A DNA stretch of 64,000 nucleotides from Calothrix brevissima NIES-22 (GCF_002367995.1 NZ_AP018207.1:4339083-4403082); one strand, 5' to 3'. Shown: positions 48,981 through 59,330, numbered from the stretch's first letter. Made by a program: numbers and translations. Notes: generated by a model not told the origin, from the sequence alone.

Positions 48981-49275
48981 TATTAACTGAAAGCTGAATC
49001 CTCAATCCTTTAAGCTAATACTCATCTAAAATTGCGTAACTACTAATAAGGGCTGTCAACAGTCAACAGTCAACCGTCAACAGTCAACAGTCAACAGCCC
49101 TCACAATGGATTGTGCAACTTCAAAGCAGATTAGCTTATCCTGATATTTGGTAAATAAATGTAAAGAAAATCGCAATTAAACTTAACTCAAATTAAGCAA
49201 TTAGCATCCGGTAAGTCACTCACTGCGGTAGTCTAGATGAGAGTGAAATTATCGCCTTGTTTGACATTTTGTTTT
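48981..49275. repeat. GTCAACA short tandem repeat and hemC leader
   Basis: About seven GTCAACA heptamers (49056-49098) enclosed by GGGCTGT/ACAGCCC, so the block can fold as a hairpin. The remainder is the hemC upstream region. Confidence 0.75.
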
Positions 49276-50247
49276 ATGACTTCAACTGTTTCCAGTCCTG
49301 CACGCACAATCCGTATTGGTTCTCGTAAAAGTCAACTGGCTCTAGTTCAAACCCACTGGGTAAAAGAGCAACTACAAAAAAGCTATCCTGAGATTGCTTT
49401 TGAAGTCCATACCATGTCTACCCAAGGCGACAAAATCCTGGATGTAGCATTAGCCAAAATTGGTGATAAAGGATTATTTACCAAAGAATTAGAAGTTGGG
49501 ATGCTGAATCAGGAGATTGATTTTGCGGTACATTCCCTCAAGGATCTGCCAACTAAATTACCAGAAGGTTTAACATTGGCAGCAATTACCGAAAGGGAAA
49601 ATCCAGCAGATGCTTTGGTACTGCACGAAAAGTATAAAGGTCAGCAAATTGATACTTTACCAGCAGGTGCAGTAATTGGTACATCCTCGCTGCGGAGATT
49701 AGCCCAGTTACGCCATAAATTCCCCCATTTTACTTTTAAAGATGTGCGGGGAAATTTGAATACACGCATGGCTAAATTAGATGCGGGTGAATATGATGCT
49801 TTAATTTTGGCAGTAGCAGGGTTAGAGCGCTTGGGAATGAGCGATCGCGTTCATCAAATTTTACCTAAAGAAATCTCGCTCCATGCAGTTGGTCAAGGTG
49901 CTTTGGGTATAGAATGCCGTGCAGATGATACCGAATTGATATCTCTGCTCAAAGCGATCGAACATCCCGAAACCCGCGATCGCTGTTTAGCTGAACGTGC
50001 CTTTTTACGCGATCTCGAAGGCGGCTGTCAAGTACCCATTGGTGTAAATACGGAAATTAATGGTGATACTTTAACCTTAACCGGGATCGTTGCTAGCGTC
50101 GATGGACAAAATCTAGTCAAAGACACCGTTACCGGAGAAGCCAAGAACGCCGAAAATCTGGGTACACAACTCGCGCATTTATTGCGAGAACAAGGCGCAC
50201 AAGCAATCTTAGATGTGATTTTTACCGAAATCCAAAGAGGTTCTTAA
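49276..50247 (+). CDS. hemC: hydroxymethylbilane synthase (porphobilinogen deaminase)
   Basis: 323 residues from ATG 49276; an in-frame ATG 39 bp upstream gives an atypical N-terminus. It joins four porphobilinogen units on the way to haem and chlorophyll. [29 protein letters not shown] and RGNLNTR are the standard motifs. C251 in [10 protein letters not shown] carries the dipyrromethane cofactor. It stands alone, with no other hem gene nearby. Confidence 0.97.
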   Translation: MTSTVSSPARTIRIGSRKSQLALVQTHWVKEQLQKSYPEIAFEVHTMSTQGDKILDVALAKIGDKGLFTKELEVGMLNQEIDFAVHSLKDLPTKLPEGLTLAAITERENPADALVLHEKYKGQQIDTLPAGAVIGTSSLRRLAQLRHKFPHFTFKDVRGNLNTRMAKLDAGEYDALILAVAGLERLGMSDRVHQILPKEISLHAVGQGALGIECRADDTELISLLKAIEHPETRDRCLAERAFLRDLEGGCQVPIGVNTEINGDTLTLTGIVASVDGQNLVKDTVTGEAKNAENLGTQLAHLLREQGAQAILDVIFTEIQRGS

Positions 50248-50363
50248 GCCAATCCGCACCCGGATATGGTTAGATAAGTAATCAGTGAACAGTGAAAAAG
50301 TCATGATTGAGTAACTAAAAACTGATTCACTGTGTAGGCAGAATCGGGGAAACATATATTACC

Positions 50364-51797
50364 ATGCGGATTCTATTTGTTGCAGCAGAGGCAGCTCCAG
50401 TTGCAAAAGTTGGCGGAATGGGTGATGTTGTCGGCGCATTACCCAAAATCTTGAGAAAAATGGGGCATGATGTGCGGATATTCTTGCCCTACTATGGCTT
50501 TCTCCCAGACAAAATGGAGATTCCTAAAGAACCCATTTGGCGAGGGTTTGCCATGTTTCAGGACTTTGCTGTTTACGAAAGCATCCTTCCTGGTACTGAT
50601 GTTCCCTTGTATTTATTTGGACATCCTGCCTTTACGCCTCGTCGGATTTATTCCGGAGAGGATGAAGATTGGCGGTTCACTTTGTTTGCCAACGGTGCAG
50701 CCGAATTTTGCTGGAATTATTGGAAGCCAGAGATTGTCCACTGTCACGATTGGCACACAGGGATGATTCCCGTCTGGATGAACCAAGATCCAGATATCAC
50801 CAGCGTGTTCACCATTCATAACTTGGCTTATCAAGGGCCTTGGCGTTGGTATTTAGATAAAATTACTTGGTGTCCTTGGTATATGCAAGGACACAACACA
50901 ATGGCGGCGGCGGTGCAATATGCAGACAGGGTAAATACTGTATCTCCCACCTACGCCGAGCAAATTAAAACACCTGCTTATGGCGAAACCATAGAAGGTT
51001 TATTGTCTTTTATTAGCGGTAAGTTATCCGGGATTATTAACGGTATAGATACTGAGGTTTATAACCCAGAAAACGACAAATATATTGCCCAGACATTTAC
51101 AAAGGATACTTTAGATCAACGTAAAGCTAATAAAATTGCCTTACAAGAAGAAGTTGGGTTAGAAGTTAATTCCAATGCCTTTTTAATTGGCATGGTAACC
51201 CGATTAGTAGAGCAAAAAGGCTTAGATTTAGTGATCCAAATCCTCGATCGCTTTTTGGCATATACTGATGCTCAATTCGTGTTGTTGGGAACAGGCGATC
51301 GCTATTACGAAACCCAAATGTGGCAGTTAGCATCCCGCTATCCCGGACGCATGGCTACTTACCTACTGTATAACGATGCTTTATCTCGCCGCATCTACGC
51401 TGGTACAGATGCTTTCTTAATGCCTAGTCGGTTTGAACCCTGCGGTATCAGCCAAATGATGGCTTTGCGTTACGGTTCCGTCCCCATTGTTCGGCGTACA
51501 GGTGGGTTAGTTGATACAGTATCCCATTTCGACCCCATGAACGATGCCGGTACTGGTTATTGTTTTGACCGCTATGAACCCCTAGATTTGTTCACCTCCA
51601 TGATTCGCGCCTGGGAAGGTTTCCGTTTCAAACCCCAATGGCAAGAATTACAAAAACGCGGTATGAGTCAGGATTTCAGCTGGTATCAATCAGCCAAGCA
51701 ATATGTCAAGCTGTATAGATCCATTTACGGCTTACCAGAACAAGAGGAAGCACCGCAACCAGAATTAGAGTTAAATGAGCCGGTAGCTACTAGTTGA
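50364..51797 (+). CDS. glgA: glycogen synthase
   Basis: 477 residues, GT5 family. It adds glucose from ADP-glucose to glycogen. The substrate motif KVGGMGD is at residues 15-21, and the C-terminal KTGGL-like region reads [10 protein letters not shown]. Other features are [11 protein letters not shown] and the [12 protein letters not shown] motif. The stop codon lies inside the 8-bp duplication that flanks the miniature element at 51798-51982. Confidence 0.97.
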   Translation: MRILFVAAEAAPVAKVGGMGDVVGALPKILRKMGHDVRIFLPYYGFLPDKMEIPKEPIWRGFAMFQDFAVYESILPGTDVPLYLFGHPAFTPRRIYSGEDEDWRFTLFANGAAEFCWNYWKPEIVHCHDWHTGMIPVWMNQDPDITSVFTIHNLAYQGPWRWYLDKITWCPWYMQGHNTMAAAVQYADRVNTVSPTYAEQIKTPAYGETIEGLLSFISGKLSGIINGIDTEVYNPENDKYIAQTFTKDTLDQRKANKIALQEEVGLEVNSNAFLIGMVTRLVEQKGLDLVIQILDRFLAYTDAQFVLLGTGDRYYETQMWQLASRYPGRMATYLLYNDALSRRIYAGTDAFLMPSRFEPCGISQMMALRYGSVPIVRRTGGLVDTVSHFDPMNDAGTGYCFDRYEPLDLFTSMIRAWEGFRFKPQWQELQKRGMSQDFSWYQSAKQYVKLYRSIYGLPEQEEAPQPELELNEPVATS

Positions 51798-51982
51798 GGG
51801 AGCATCCCAAATGTGCAAAAACGCCCTCACCCTATAAGGGTGGGGCTAGAAATACGAAGCCTGCCTTTGCAGGCTCAAAGTTTGATAGCCTGCGTTCGTC
51901 GAAGACGTTCCCGAAGGGTAGGCAGGCTTTGTTGGTATAGCAATACCCTTCTAGGGTATTGCGTCAAAATTGGGATGCTCCC
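51798..51982. mobile_element. 185-bp MITE with 13-bp inverted repeats and 8-bp target duplication
   Basis: Terminal inverted repeats GGGAGCATCCCAA (51798-51810) and TTGGGATGCTCCC (51970-51982). The flanking direct repeat CTAGTTGA occurs at 51790-51797 and 51983-51990, exactly abutting both ends. It has internal hairpins (AGCCTGC ... GCAGGCT) and no coding capacity. Such an element would have to be moved by a transposase encoded elsewhere. Confidence 0.9.
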
Positions 51983-52060
51983 CTAGTTGATAGTAGAAAA
52001 TTCTCTTCCCATAGTGAAGAAACTGATTGACAGTGCTTGGAAAAACTGATCTAAATTCGA

Positions 52061-52088
52061 CCCCTTTCTTCAGGAAGGGGTTTTGTTT
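52061..52088 (+). terminator. Rho-independent terminator of glgA
   Basis: CCCCTTTCT/AGGAAGGGG stem with a T-rich tail (TTTTGTTT). It is about 265 bp after the glgA stop because the miniature element lies between them. Confidence 0.75.
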
Positions 52089-52629
52089 AGATAAAGAAGT
52101 GATAATTTTCAATTTTATTAGCTAGGCGTGAAGCTAAAAAATTACTTGCATCTTTTAAAGCGTCGTAAATTTGAATCGCTTCTTCTCGATATTTGGTAAT
52201 CTTTTCTGTATTCCAATAATATGGTGGTGGTTGGAGATTGCTAATTCTATCTGCCAATTTCACTAGCCAAATTTCTTTTGGTTGTTGTTGAATTCTTTGT
52301 AAGCTATCTGCCATTTGCAGGTGTTTGGCTAAACTATTATCTTTAGTTAAAGCCAGGACACCGTTAGCAACATTCGTACCAAATTCGCTGGCTACTTGTT
52401 CATAAGTTATATTGGTATCTTCGATGGTGTCATGCAAAATTGCGCATTGAATTGCTAAATTACCATCATATTCTTGATTTTCATTTAGGGCCGCAATTAC
52501 TTCCATACTTACAAAACTTAAATGCATAATATAAGGTATATCTGAACCAGGAATTTTCTGCCCTTGATGTGCTTGTGCAGCAAATTTATAAGCTTTAATA
52601 TAGGTTTCTTGCGACCAGTTTTGCATCAT
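52087..52629 (-). CDS. HD-domain hydrolase (MESH1/SpoT-hydrolase-like)
   Basis: 180 residues. HD motif residues are H36 (YIMHLSF), H66-D67 (AILHDTIEDT), ED 70-71 and the later Asp in VKLADRISNL. This is the small-alarmone hydrolase type, so cleavage of (p)ppGpp is plausible but could also be of another nucleotide. There is no synthetase domain. It follows the zinc-ribbon gene by 18 bp on the same strand, which suggests an operon. Confidence 0.8.
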   Translation of the reverse strand: MMQNWSQETYIKAYKFAAQAHQGQKIPGSDIPYIMHLSFVSMEVIAALNENQEYDGNLAIQCAILHDTIEDTNITYEQVASEFGTNVANGVLALTKDNSLAKHLQMADSLQRIQQQPKEIWLVKLADRISNLQPPPYYWNTEKITKYREEAIQIYDALKDASNFLASRLANKIENYHFFI

Positions 52630-52647
52630 ATATAAAAACTCTCTGAT

Positions 52648-52851
52648 TTAATCATCGGGAAATTGCCAAGATGAAATAGTTTCAACATCTTGGCTATGAC
52701 ATTGAGTACAAGTAGCGTCAAATATTGAATCCATCCATTCATAACCACAATTGCGACAATGACAAAAAATATTATTGCGGTTAGCATCTTTGATTCCCTG
52801 ATGCCATTGTTGTAATTCTTGAGAATTAGAGAAGGGAAAATTCTCAGACAT
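52648..52851 (-). CDS. small zinc-ribbon protein, unknown function
   Basis: 67 residues. Cysteines at C30, C32, C35, C48 and C51 form a probable zinc ribbon (FCHCRNCGYEW ... ATCTQCHSQ). It is acidic at the C-terminus (WQFPDD). It precedes the HD hydrolase in the same apparent operon, so it may bind that enzyme or a nucleic acid. I do not recognise a named family. Confidence 0.7.
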   Translation of the reverse strand: MSENFPFSNSQELQQWHQGIKDANRNNIFCHCRNCGYEWMDSIFDATCTQCHSQDVETISSWQFPDD

Positions 52852-53117
52852 AAAGATTAAGCCTGATAAAAAGATGTGGCTGATAAAACTATTGCTTATG
52901 AATTATACTTGAGTTCGTTAAAATCTGCGATCGCTTAATTCCAGTTTACGAACGCTTGAGTAGTTTGGCGAAAATCTTTAGCTAAGGCAGATTTAAGACA
53001 ATTTTCAATGTCTGATTTTAGGCTTGTAATGTCACTCCTGGCAAAACTGGGGGTGACATTGCATAATTTGTATCTTTCAAACCTAAATTCTATTGCGAAC
53101 CTATACAGCAATAGATT

Positions 53118-53447
53118 ATGAAATTTATCATTAGATTTACTGGATTAGCCTTGATGCTTTTTGGTATTAAAGTTTTAGCAAGCAGCGTAATTTTTTCTGG
53201 ATACTTTATTCCTAGCTTACCTGTGATATTGTTGATCACTGCCGGAATATTGACATTAAAATATGGGGGACATAATCGTCAATATGCTTGGCTGATGATT
53301 GCTGCTAGCTTGGCTTATGCAATTATGAGTAGTGTAATTTTTATTGCGCCAATCTCGCTGGTTTCCTTTGCTTTAGCATTAATTGCTGTGAGTATGGGCT
53401 ACACTATGCTGACTACGGGAAAAGTGAAATTGCAATTATTACCTTAG
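53118..53447 (+). CDS. small integral membrane protein, unknown function
   Basis: 109 residues with four hydrophobic segments (FTGLALMLFGIKVLA, LPVILLITAGILTLKYG, YAWLMIAASLAYAIMSSVIF, LVSFALALIAVSMGYTML) and basic loops. Composition and codon use look like a real gene. There is no motif I can assign. Confidence 0.6.
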   Translation: MKFIIRFTGLALMLFGIKVLASSVIFSGYFIPSLPVILLITAGILTLKYGGHNRQYAWLMIAASLAYAIMSSVIFIAPISLVSFALALIAVSMGYTMLTTGKVKLQLLP

Positions 53448-53981
53448 TTGTTATTTGTTAAAGTCATAGAGTTTTCTTTACTATCGATATTTATCTTTTG
53501 TATTGAATTAGCCGGAATGCTTGTTTTCTAACTGGATAAGCGGATTTAGGGATTTTCAAGATGCGATCGCATTTCCGTCAATGCGGTATGATTGCCATTG
53601 GTTATCATACCTGCTGAATATTGACCTGATCTCCTAATCAGCGCTAAATTGTTCAATTGAGCGTCTTGTGTTTAAAGTTACTTGCAAACTTGGAGTAAAT
53701 GCGGTATCTGTATTATCTTTAGCAATATGTAGCAAAAGGTTGACCGTTGTCAGTATATTAGGCTATTGAGGAGTTGAGCTAAATCTCATAAGCTCTGACT
53801 GCTCTTGATTTGCAAGAGTATTCTAAAATCAGCCTAGTTAGACTTGGTGTATTAAGTCTACTTAACGGCTGGGATGACTAGTCATTTAGGTGGCGATTTA
53901 ATAGACCAAGCCGTAATTAACGCTACATCAAAGTCAGGAGCTTAATACGTATAAACTATCAACTAAATCAAGGATAAACAG
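53448..53981. other. gene-free stretch with one strong hairpin
   Basis: 534 bases. The clearest feature is an 8-bp perfect stem GGTATGAT / ATCATACC (53585-53592, 53604-53611) with an 11-nt loop. No gene or known RNA family is recognised. Confidence 0.55.
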
Positions 53982-54395
53982 TTGAAACAGCAGCAAATTA
54001 TCATGGGAAGCATCTCCGCCACAGTATCTGCGATCGCCGTCGGATATTTGGGCGTACAATACTTAAATCAGAATGCAATGTACACAGTTGCTGGTGCAAT
54101 GATGGGACTGGGTGCGACAACACAAATTACCCAAACTAAGTTGAAATCCCCAGGTAAAAAGTCAAAGCAATCGCCATCACCACAACCCGCTTCACCTGTT
54201 GTTGCTGTACTTGAACAAGCACCACAGCCGATACAACCAATTTATCAACCAATTGAACAACAGATTGAACAGAAAATTGAGCAAAAGATTGAACAACCTA
54301 TTGAAGTTGTCGAATCAGATTCTAGTAAAGAATTAAAATCAGAAACAGATCCCGTAATTGAACGATTTCTTACATTGGGTTTGGAAGATTTTTAA
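53982..54395 (+). CDS. anchored protein with Pro/Gln-rich repeat linker, unknown function
   Basis: 137 residues with a TTG start at 53982 (an ATG at 54003 is possible). A hydrophobic N-terminus (IIMGSISATVSAIAVGYLGVQYL and a second short segment) is followed by a basic stretch (KSPGKKSKQSP). Next comes a low-complexity linker of repeated IEQ/IEQK and QPI units, and an acidic C-terminal motif (DPVIERFLTLGLEDF). The pattern suggests a membrane anchor with a short C-terminal docking peptide. Family unknown. Confidence 0.6.
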   Translation: MKQQQIIMGSISATVSAIAVGYLGVQYLNQNAMYTVAGAMMGLGATTQITQTKLKSPGKKSKQSPSPQPASPVVAVLEQAPQPIQPIYQPIEQQIEQKIEQKIEQPIEVVESDSSKELKSETDPVIERFLTLGLEDF

Positions 54396-54470
54396 ATACC
54401 GTAGGGGTGGGGTTTCCCCACCCTCTAGGTTTTGGTCATAGGGCATGGGGCATTGGTAATTTATCGGAAA

Positions 54471-57284
54471 TTACAATAGAGCAGCAAAGTAATTTAAAGT
54501 GGCTGGATGGGTATTGATTAATTGTTGAACTTTTGATTCTGATTCAGATAAATTATTGCTGTGAGTTTGAGTAATTTCTAGATTCTCTTCCCAACTCAAA
54601 TTTTCAATACCTAATAATTTAGCTAACGCATTAGTTGTTGCTGGCGAATTAAACAGAAATTCTCTAATTCTTAACTCACTTTCACTGAGTGTAGGTGCAG
54701 CATCAACTATCTGAACCTCTTTTTGTATTTCAGGTTGCGGCTTTGACCATGCGGGAATCCAGTTATTAAAGCCAGCTAAACTCTTCGGGAAATTACTTGA
54801 GGCTTCTTTAATTAATGCTTGGAGAATTTGCGCATGGGGTCGCAATTTCAGAATCAGACTAGGTAACCAAGGTAATAAAATTTTATCGGGAACGGTGGCG
54901 AATAATTTACTCAACAGTTCGACGACAAATTTACTAATTCTCGGTGCAAAGGTTAAAGATAAAATAAACCCATTTAGATATTCGGGGAAAGATTTAATTA
55001 ACATTTCGTTGTTAATCACATCATTGAAGAATTCCCGAATCGCTTCTAATTTTCTTAATGTTAATAACCATTCTGTTGTCCACAATAAACCGATTTTGGC
55101 GGGGTCGTCTAAACCTTGGCTGGATTGTTTGACACCGATTAATAATTGACTGCGGTTACAACCGAGAGATAACGCCAAACTTTCCAGGGTAAAGATAAAA
55201 TTCAGCATCCCGGCGATTTGTTCGGGGGTGGTTCCTCTATCAGCAAAGGCTTGGGGTAGTAATGTGGCGTAATGTCCGTAACCAGTGGTAACAAAATTTT
55301 CTATCCATTGCGGTAAGCCTGTGGGTGTGGCGCGGTAGTAATGGACTAACCTGCGGACTCGTTCAAATACTTGGGGTGCGTCGCTGACACCTGTTTCTTG
55401 TTTGAGGAGAGAAATTGCGTGTTCTCCGAGTTCTTGAGTAAGTCGCAAACTCCGCGCGTATAAAATACTATCTTCAGTGGCTTTGAGTACATCGCTGGTT
55501 TTGGCTTGGGGAGAAAAAGCTGTTTGTTTGAGACGCTGTTCTAAAACTTGCTCGATGCTGACACCTTCATAACCAAGCATAATGAGATGGCGCTGGTATT
55601 TACCGATGCGAATTTCCCAAGATTCTTGAATCGGTTTAGAACCAAGACTGCGATCGCCTATAATTGGCTTGACAATCGTATCACTCAACAAATAATGCAA
55701 TCGCCACAGCACATCCGAACAGGGTAAAAGTTCTGGCTGCTGTTTGAAATCCATTAAGGCGCGTTGGTTGGTTTGTGCAAGTAGGTTGACACCCAGTGGT
55801 TGAAGCCTATCGTACACATCTTGCGCTAGAGGAGGTAAAGAAGCGTAACCAACCGTACCAATGCGATCGCCTCCGAGTAAAATTTGGCAAAGTTGGTAAA
55901 TATTGCGTTTTTTGGGAGTGCGGTCTTTTTCTAAGCAGGTAATTGCTGCATCTTGGAAATCGTAGGGTGTGGGGTGCATTCGGTTTCGCATCCCCGCTAG
56001 CAGCATTGAGGTTTGATAAATGGCGATGGAGTCGGCGGTACTAGCTAAATAGGCATTTTTCCGCGCTAATCCGACAATATCAGCGCACCATTGCAATAAT
56101 TGTTCTGTATCAGCTACGGCTAGTTCTGGGGGACGAGTTAAAAAGGCTGCGAGGGTGGAATTGGTGGCTGTAACAGGACTTGGTTTGGTTTTAGTGGCTT
56201 TCTCTTCTTTATTGAGCGAAAATCCTTTTAACCCCGTAACCTTAAGATTCTTTTTCCAAGTTGCTTCTGCTAGGGATACCGTACCGGCTGGGTGATGAAA
56301 TTGGTATTCAATAGCTGCAAAACTGGAAGGAATTAAACCATATAACCATTTAGTTTGGGTGCGTTCCGGGATTTCCCAGAGATTATTATTATTTACGCTA
56401 TATTCTGCCACATCGCTAGCAGAGTGCGCTGCACCACATATATAGATAGCTTCCGCAGGTGCAATATTATTAGCCGCCATGTGTTTTTTCATGGAAGTCC
56501 ACATATAGCGTTCGCGCTGACGGTCGATTTCGATATCTTTGTTGCGAGTTCCTAAACGGCGCATTAAGCTACCAATGAGGAACATTATCTGACGATATGT
56601 ATCGTAATCCGCACCGATAATTGCGGTTTCTACATACTCATCCCACCATTCCGAAAAGTGGCGTGTATTGGAATTGCGGAGTAAAAAGCTTAAAAATTGG
56701 TCAAAAGTGGGGACGAGGCTACCTACTTCTACACCTAACGCCGAACCATGCATTTTTGCTTCATCGCTGGCGGGTTCCTCTGATTCTTCAGCAAGTTTAG
56801 TATCAGGGGGTTCCCATTGAAAGACAAAATCCACCGCCCTATCAACAAATACTAGCTGAGTTTCGGGATTTTGTAGCGCAAATGCGATCGCTTGATATTC
56901 TGCAGAAGCTTCGGTAATCGGTGCAACCACACTCAACGGCATGATTTTGGGCGAAAAATGCTCGGATTCGGCAGCGAAGGCTTGTAAAGCGACGGGTAAT
57001 TTACAATCGCGGAGATTTTCAACGGTGTTTTGTAAATCTTCGCACAGTTCCAAGTAGATGACTTTCGGCGGTTTTTCCCGTAAACGGCGCACCATCTGCA
57101 AAGCGGAGGATGGGGAATGGTGACATACGGGGAATATTTCTAGGGGTTCGCTGCTGGCTTTTTCTACGTCTTGTATTAAAGCCGTTAGCATTTCGCTTAA
57201 AGGTTGTGCATCAGTAGCGAATTTTTCCGCAGCGTTGAGGAGTTGTTCTTGGAGTGCGTTGAATGCAGTTGGGAGAGTAACCAT
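54471..57284 (-). CDS. DUF5682 family protein
   Basis: 937 residues. The N-terminal domain shows the DUF5682 pattern: FPVCHHSPSSALQMVRRLREKPPKVIYLELCEDL, then LSVVAPI, and later YICGAAHSASDVAEYS. Large alpha-helical regions follow, and the last ~120 residues contain two similar pieces (SESELRIREFLFNSPATTNALAKLLGI and SESKVQQLINTHPATLNYFAALL) like small winged-helix motifs. The protein lies with MoxR, VWA and SWIM genes in the same orientation, which is the usual context. Biochemical role unknown. Confidence 0.82.
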   Translation of the reverse strand: MVTLPTAFNALQEQLLNAAEKFATDAQPLSEMLTALIQDVEKASSEPLEIFPVCHHSPSSALQMVRRLREKPPKVIYLELCEDLQNTVENLRDCKLPVALQAFAAESEHFSPKIMPLSVVAPITEASAEYQAIAFALQNPETQLVFVDRAVDFVFQWEPPDTKLAEESEEPASDEAKMHGSALGVEVGSLVPTFDQFLSFLLRNSNTRHFSEWWDEYVETAIIGADYDTYRQIMFLIGSLMRRLGTRNKDIEIDRQRERYMWTSMKKHMAANNIAPAEAIYICGAAHSASDVAEYSVNNNNLWEIPERTQTKWLYGLIPSSFAAIEYQFHHPAGTVSLAEATWKKNLKVTGLKGFSLNKEEKATKTKPSPVTATNSTLAAFLTRPPELAVADTEQLLQWCADIVGLARKNAYLASTADSIAIYQTSMLLAGMRNRMHPTPYDFQDAAITCLEKDRTPKKRNIYQLCQILLGGDRIGTVGYASLPPLAQDVYDRLQPLGVNLLAQTNQRALMDFKQQPELLPCSDVLWRLHYLLSDTIVKPIIGDRSLGSKPIQESWEIRIGKYQRHLIMLGYEGVSIEQVLEQRLKQTAFSPQAKTSDVLKATEDSILYARSLRLTQELGEHAISLLKQETGVSDAPQVFERVRRLVHYYRATPTGLPQWIENFVTTGYGHYATLLPQAFADRGTTPEQIAGMLNFIFTLESLALSLGCNRSQLLIGVKQSSQGLDDPAKIGLLWTTEWLLTLRKLEAIREFFNDVINNEMLIKSFPEYLNGFILSLTFAPRISKFVVELLSKLFATVPDKILLPWLPSLILKLRPHAQILQALIKEASSNFPKSLAGFNNWIPAWSKPQPEIQKEVQIVDAAPTLSESELRIREFLFNSPATTNALAKLLGIENLSWEENLEITQTHSNNLSESESKVQQLINTHPATLNYFAALL

Positions 57285-57345
57285 AATTAATTCGTAGTTC
57301 GTAATTCGTAATTCGTAATTAAGAGGTTTAAATTATATTTAGGTT
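57285..57345. repeat. TTCGTAA short tandem repeat
   Basis: Three TTCGTAATTCGTAATT-type units directly upstream of the DUF5682 gene. Confidence 0.6.
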
Positions 57346-57479
57346 TTTGATGGGCAATTTTTTGGGGAATTTTAGATAATGCGTAAATAAAGTTAACTTG
57401 TGGGGTTTGTCATTTGTGGGTAGGCGTGTTCTGGATTTCCCATAATATAAATACAACCCATGTCAGAATCGGAGGCTTT

Positions 57480-58022
57480 ATGTCACTGACAGTTGAAGAT
57501 TTAGAAAAAATGCAGCAACAGTACCCCGACTACCGCATGGAATTAGTTAAAGGTAATGTTATTGTCATGAGTCCATCAGGATACGAATCAGATGAAGTTG
57601 CGGCTACGATGGTGTCTCAGTTATACAACTGGGTGAAACCACGTAAATTAGGCAGAATAACAGCTTCTAGTGCTGGTTTTAGATTGCCAAACTCAGATTT
57701 ACGCGCACCAGATGCTTCGTTTGTTTTAGCTGAACGCTTGCGTCGCAGTCCCAAAACTTTTGCTCAATTGGCTCCTGATTTAATTGTTGAAGTCAAGTCC
57801 CCCAGCGATAATGTAGAAGATATCAGAGCGAAGATTCAAGAATTTCTGAGTTTGGGAACTACAGTCGGAATTTTGCTGAATCCCGATGAACAAATTGTGG
57901 AAGTTTACAATGTGGAAAAAGAGGTAATAGTACTGCACAATGGCGATGTCCTAACGGTTCCCGAATTGCTTCCAGGTTGGGAAGTAGCAATTTCCGATTT
58001 ATGGCCTGTAGAATTTGATTGA
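57480..58022 (+). CDS. Uma2 family (DUF820) putative endonuclease
   Basis: 180 residues from ATG 57480 (MSLTVEDLEKMQQQYPDYRM), whose ribosome site CGGAGG lies 5 nt before it; the frame extends to a GTG at 57414 but lacks such a site. It has the full PD-(D/E)XK pattern (RAPDASFV ... LIVEVKSPSDNVEDIRAKIQEF). It is on the opposite strand, between the DUF5682 and MoxR genes. Its insertion there looks independent of the five-gene system. Confidence 0.88.
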   Translation: MSLTVEDLEKMQQQYPDYRMELVKGNVIVMSPSGYESDEVAATMVSQLYNWVKPRKLGRITASSAGFRLPNSDLRAPDASFVLAERLRRSPKTFAQLAPDLIVEVKSPSDNVEDIRAKIQEFLSLGTTVGILLNPDEQIVEVYNVEKEVIVLHNGDVLTVPELLPGWEVAISDLWPVEFD

Positions 58023-58129
58023 GGTACTTGTATCACTTTTACGTTCCTCTCTGCGCCTCTGTGTCTCTGCGTGAGATAAAAGAGAAATAAACCGCAGAGG
58101 ACGCAGAGAACGCAGAGAAAGAAGAGTTT
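58023..58129. repeat. inverted CTCTGCG/CGCAGAG dispersed repeats
   Basis: CTCTGCGCCTCTGTGTCTCTGCG on one arm (58050-58075) and CGCAGAGGACGCAGAGAACG on the other (58093 on) can pair into a long hairpin between the convergent Uma2 and MoxR genes. It could act as a bidirectional terminator. Confidence 0.65.
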
Positions 58130-59284
58130 TTAAAATAACCCCATCGCTTGTTTCCCACCTTCGAGGAAGGCTTCCCATTCACCTTTTTCTTCTTTACTAC
58201 GCTTCTCCACAACGGCGTGCCAAAATTGATTCATCACAGAAATATCTTCTGGTTGACGACGTACCAAAGTACCGACTAATGACTTAGCTAACGCACCCGC
58301 TTCTAAATTAGTCGCACCAAAATAGCGACTGTGTAAAATCGCATCTTCTAATACACCAATTTGTTCGGCTGTGGAAAGCGCCGATTCTAAACGCTGGTCA
58401 TCAGAACTAGCTGCGGCGCTGGTTTCGCGCAAGTCGGCGAAGGTCTGCAATAATACATCTAATAATGTTGGCGGTACATCCACCTCAAAACCGTGACGGT
58501 TCATTAATTCCTTGGTGCGGAACAGGATAATTTCTTTTTCCTGCTTCTTATTCGTCACCACCGGCATATGTACGAAATTAAACCGCCGTTTCAACGCTGA
58601 AGAAAGTTCATTGACACCCCTGTCGCGGCTGTTGGCTGTAGCGATAACATTAAATCCGGGTTGCGCGAAAGCTACGTTATCTGTCTTTAATTCGGGAATT
58701 GAAATATACTTTTCACTCAGTATAGATATCAGTGCATCTTGCACATCGGAAGTACAGCGTGTCAATTCCTCAAATCTGCCCATTGCACCAGTGTGCATCG
58801 CTGTCATAATGGGTGAGGGTATCAAAGAATCGCGGGATTGACCAGCCGCAATTACCATCGCCACGTTCCAAGAATATTTAATTTGGTCTTCTGTAGTTCC
58901 CGCCGTTCCTTGAACTACATAAGTAGAATTACCAGAAATTGCGGCTGCGAGTAACTCAGCTAACCAGCTTTTACCTGTACCTGGGTCACCAATTAACAGT
59001 AAACCACGGTCAGAAGCTAAAGTGACAATAGCACGTTCTGCGATCGCACTATCTCCATACCATTTCTGTTCAATTTGCCTATCTAACTTTTGCGATGGCA
59101 TACTTCCCAATACAAAAGTCCTCACCATTTGCGGTGATAGTCGCCAAGAAAACGGCTTTGTACCTTTATCAATTGATGCTAAATATTCCAACTCTTCCGC
59201 ATATTTCATCTCCGCCGGCTGTCTTAACATCACAGTATTATCTTTCGTCTCGCTACTTGCATTATTACTTTTAGCCCTTGCCAT
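58130..59284 (-). CDS. MoxR-type AAA+ ATPase
   Basis: 384 residues. Walker A GDPGTGKS (99-106), Walker-B-like MGRFEELTR (FEE at 171-173), sensor 1 ATANSRD (N218) and the arginine finger region ALKRRFNF. This is the MoxR/dynein-like AAA+ group, which acts with VWA proteins to remodel or insert cofactors into targets. The ribosome site AGGAG lies 7 nt before the ATG. The VWA partner is encoded 169 bp upstream and DUF5682 is downstream. Confidence 0.92.
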   Translation of the reverse strand: MARAKSNNASSETKDNTVMLRQPAEMKYAEELEYLASIDKGTKPFSWRLSPQMVRTFVLGSMPSQKLDRQIEQKWYGDSAIAERAIVTLASDRGLLLIGDPGTGKSWLAELLAAAISGNSTYVVQGTAGTTEDQIKYSWNVAMVIAAGQSRDSLIPSPIMTAMHTGAMGRFEELTRCTSDVQDALISILSEKYISIPELKTDNVAFAQPGFNVIATANSRDRGVNELSSALKRRFNFVHMPVVTNKKQEKEIILFRTKELMNRHGFEVDVPPTLLDVLLQTFADLRETSAAASSDDQRLESALSTAEQIGVLEDAILHSRYFGATNLEAGALAKSLVGTLVRRQPEDISVMNQFWHAVVEKRSKEEKGEWEAFLEGGKQAMGLF

Positions 59285-59330
59285 TTTTATCTCCTAATAA
59301 TTAATGTAAAATCTCTCTTAAACTCTCTTG

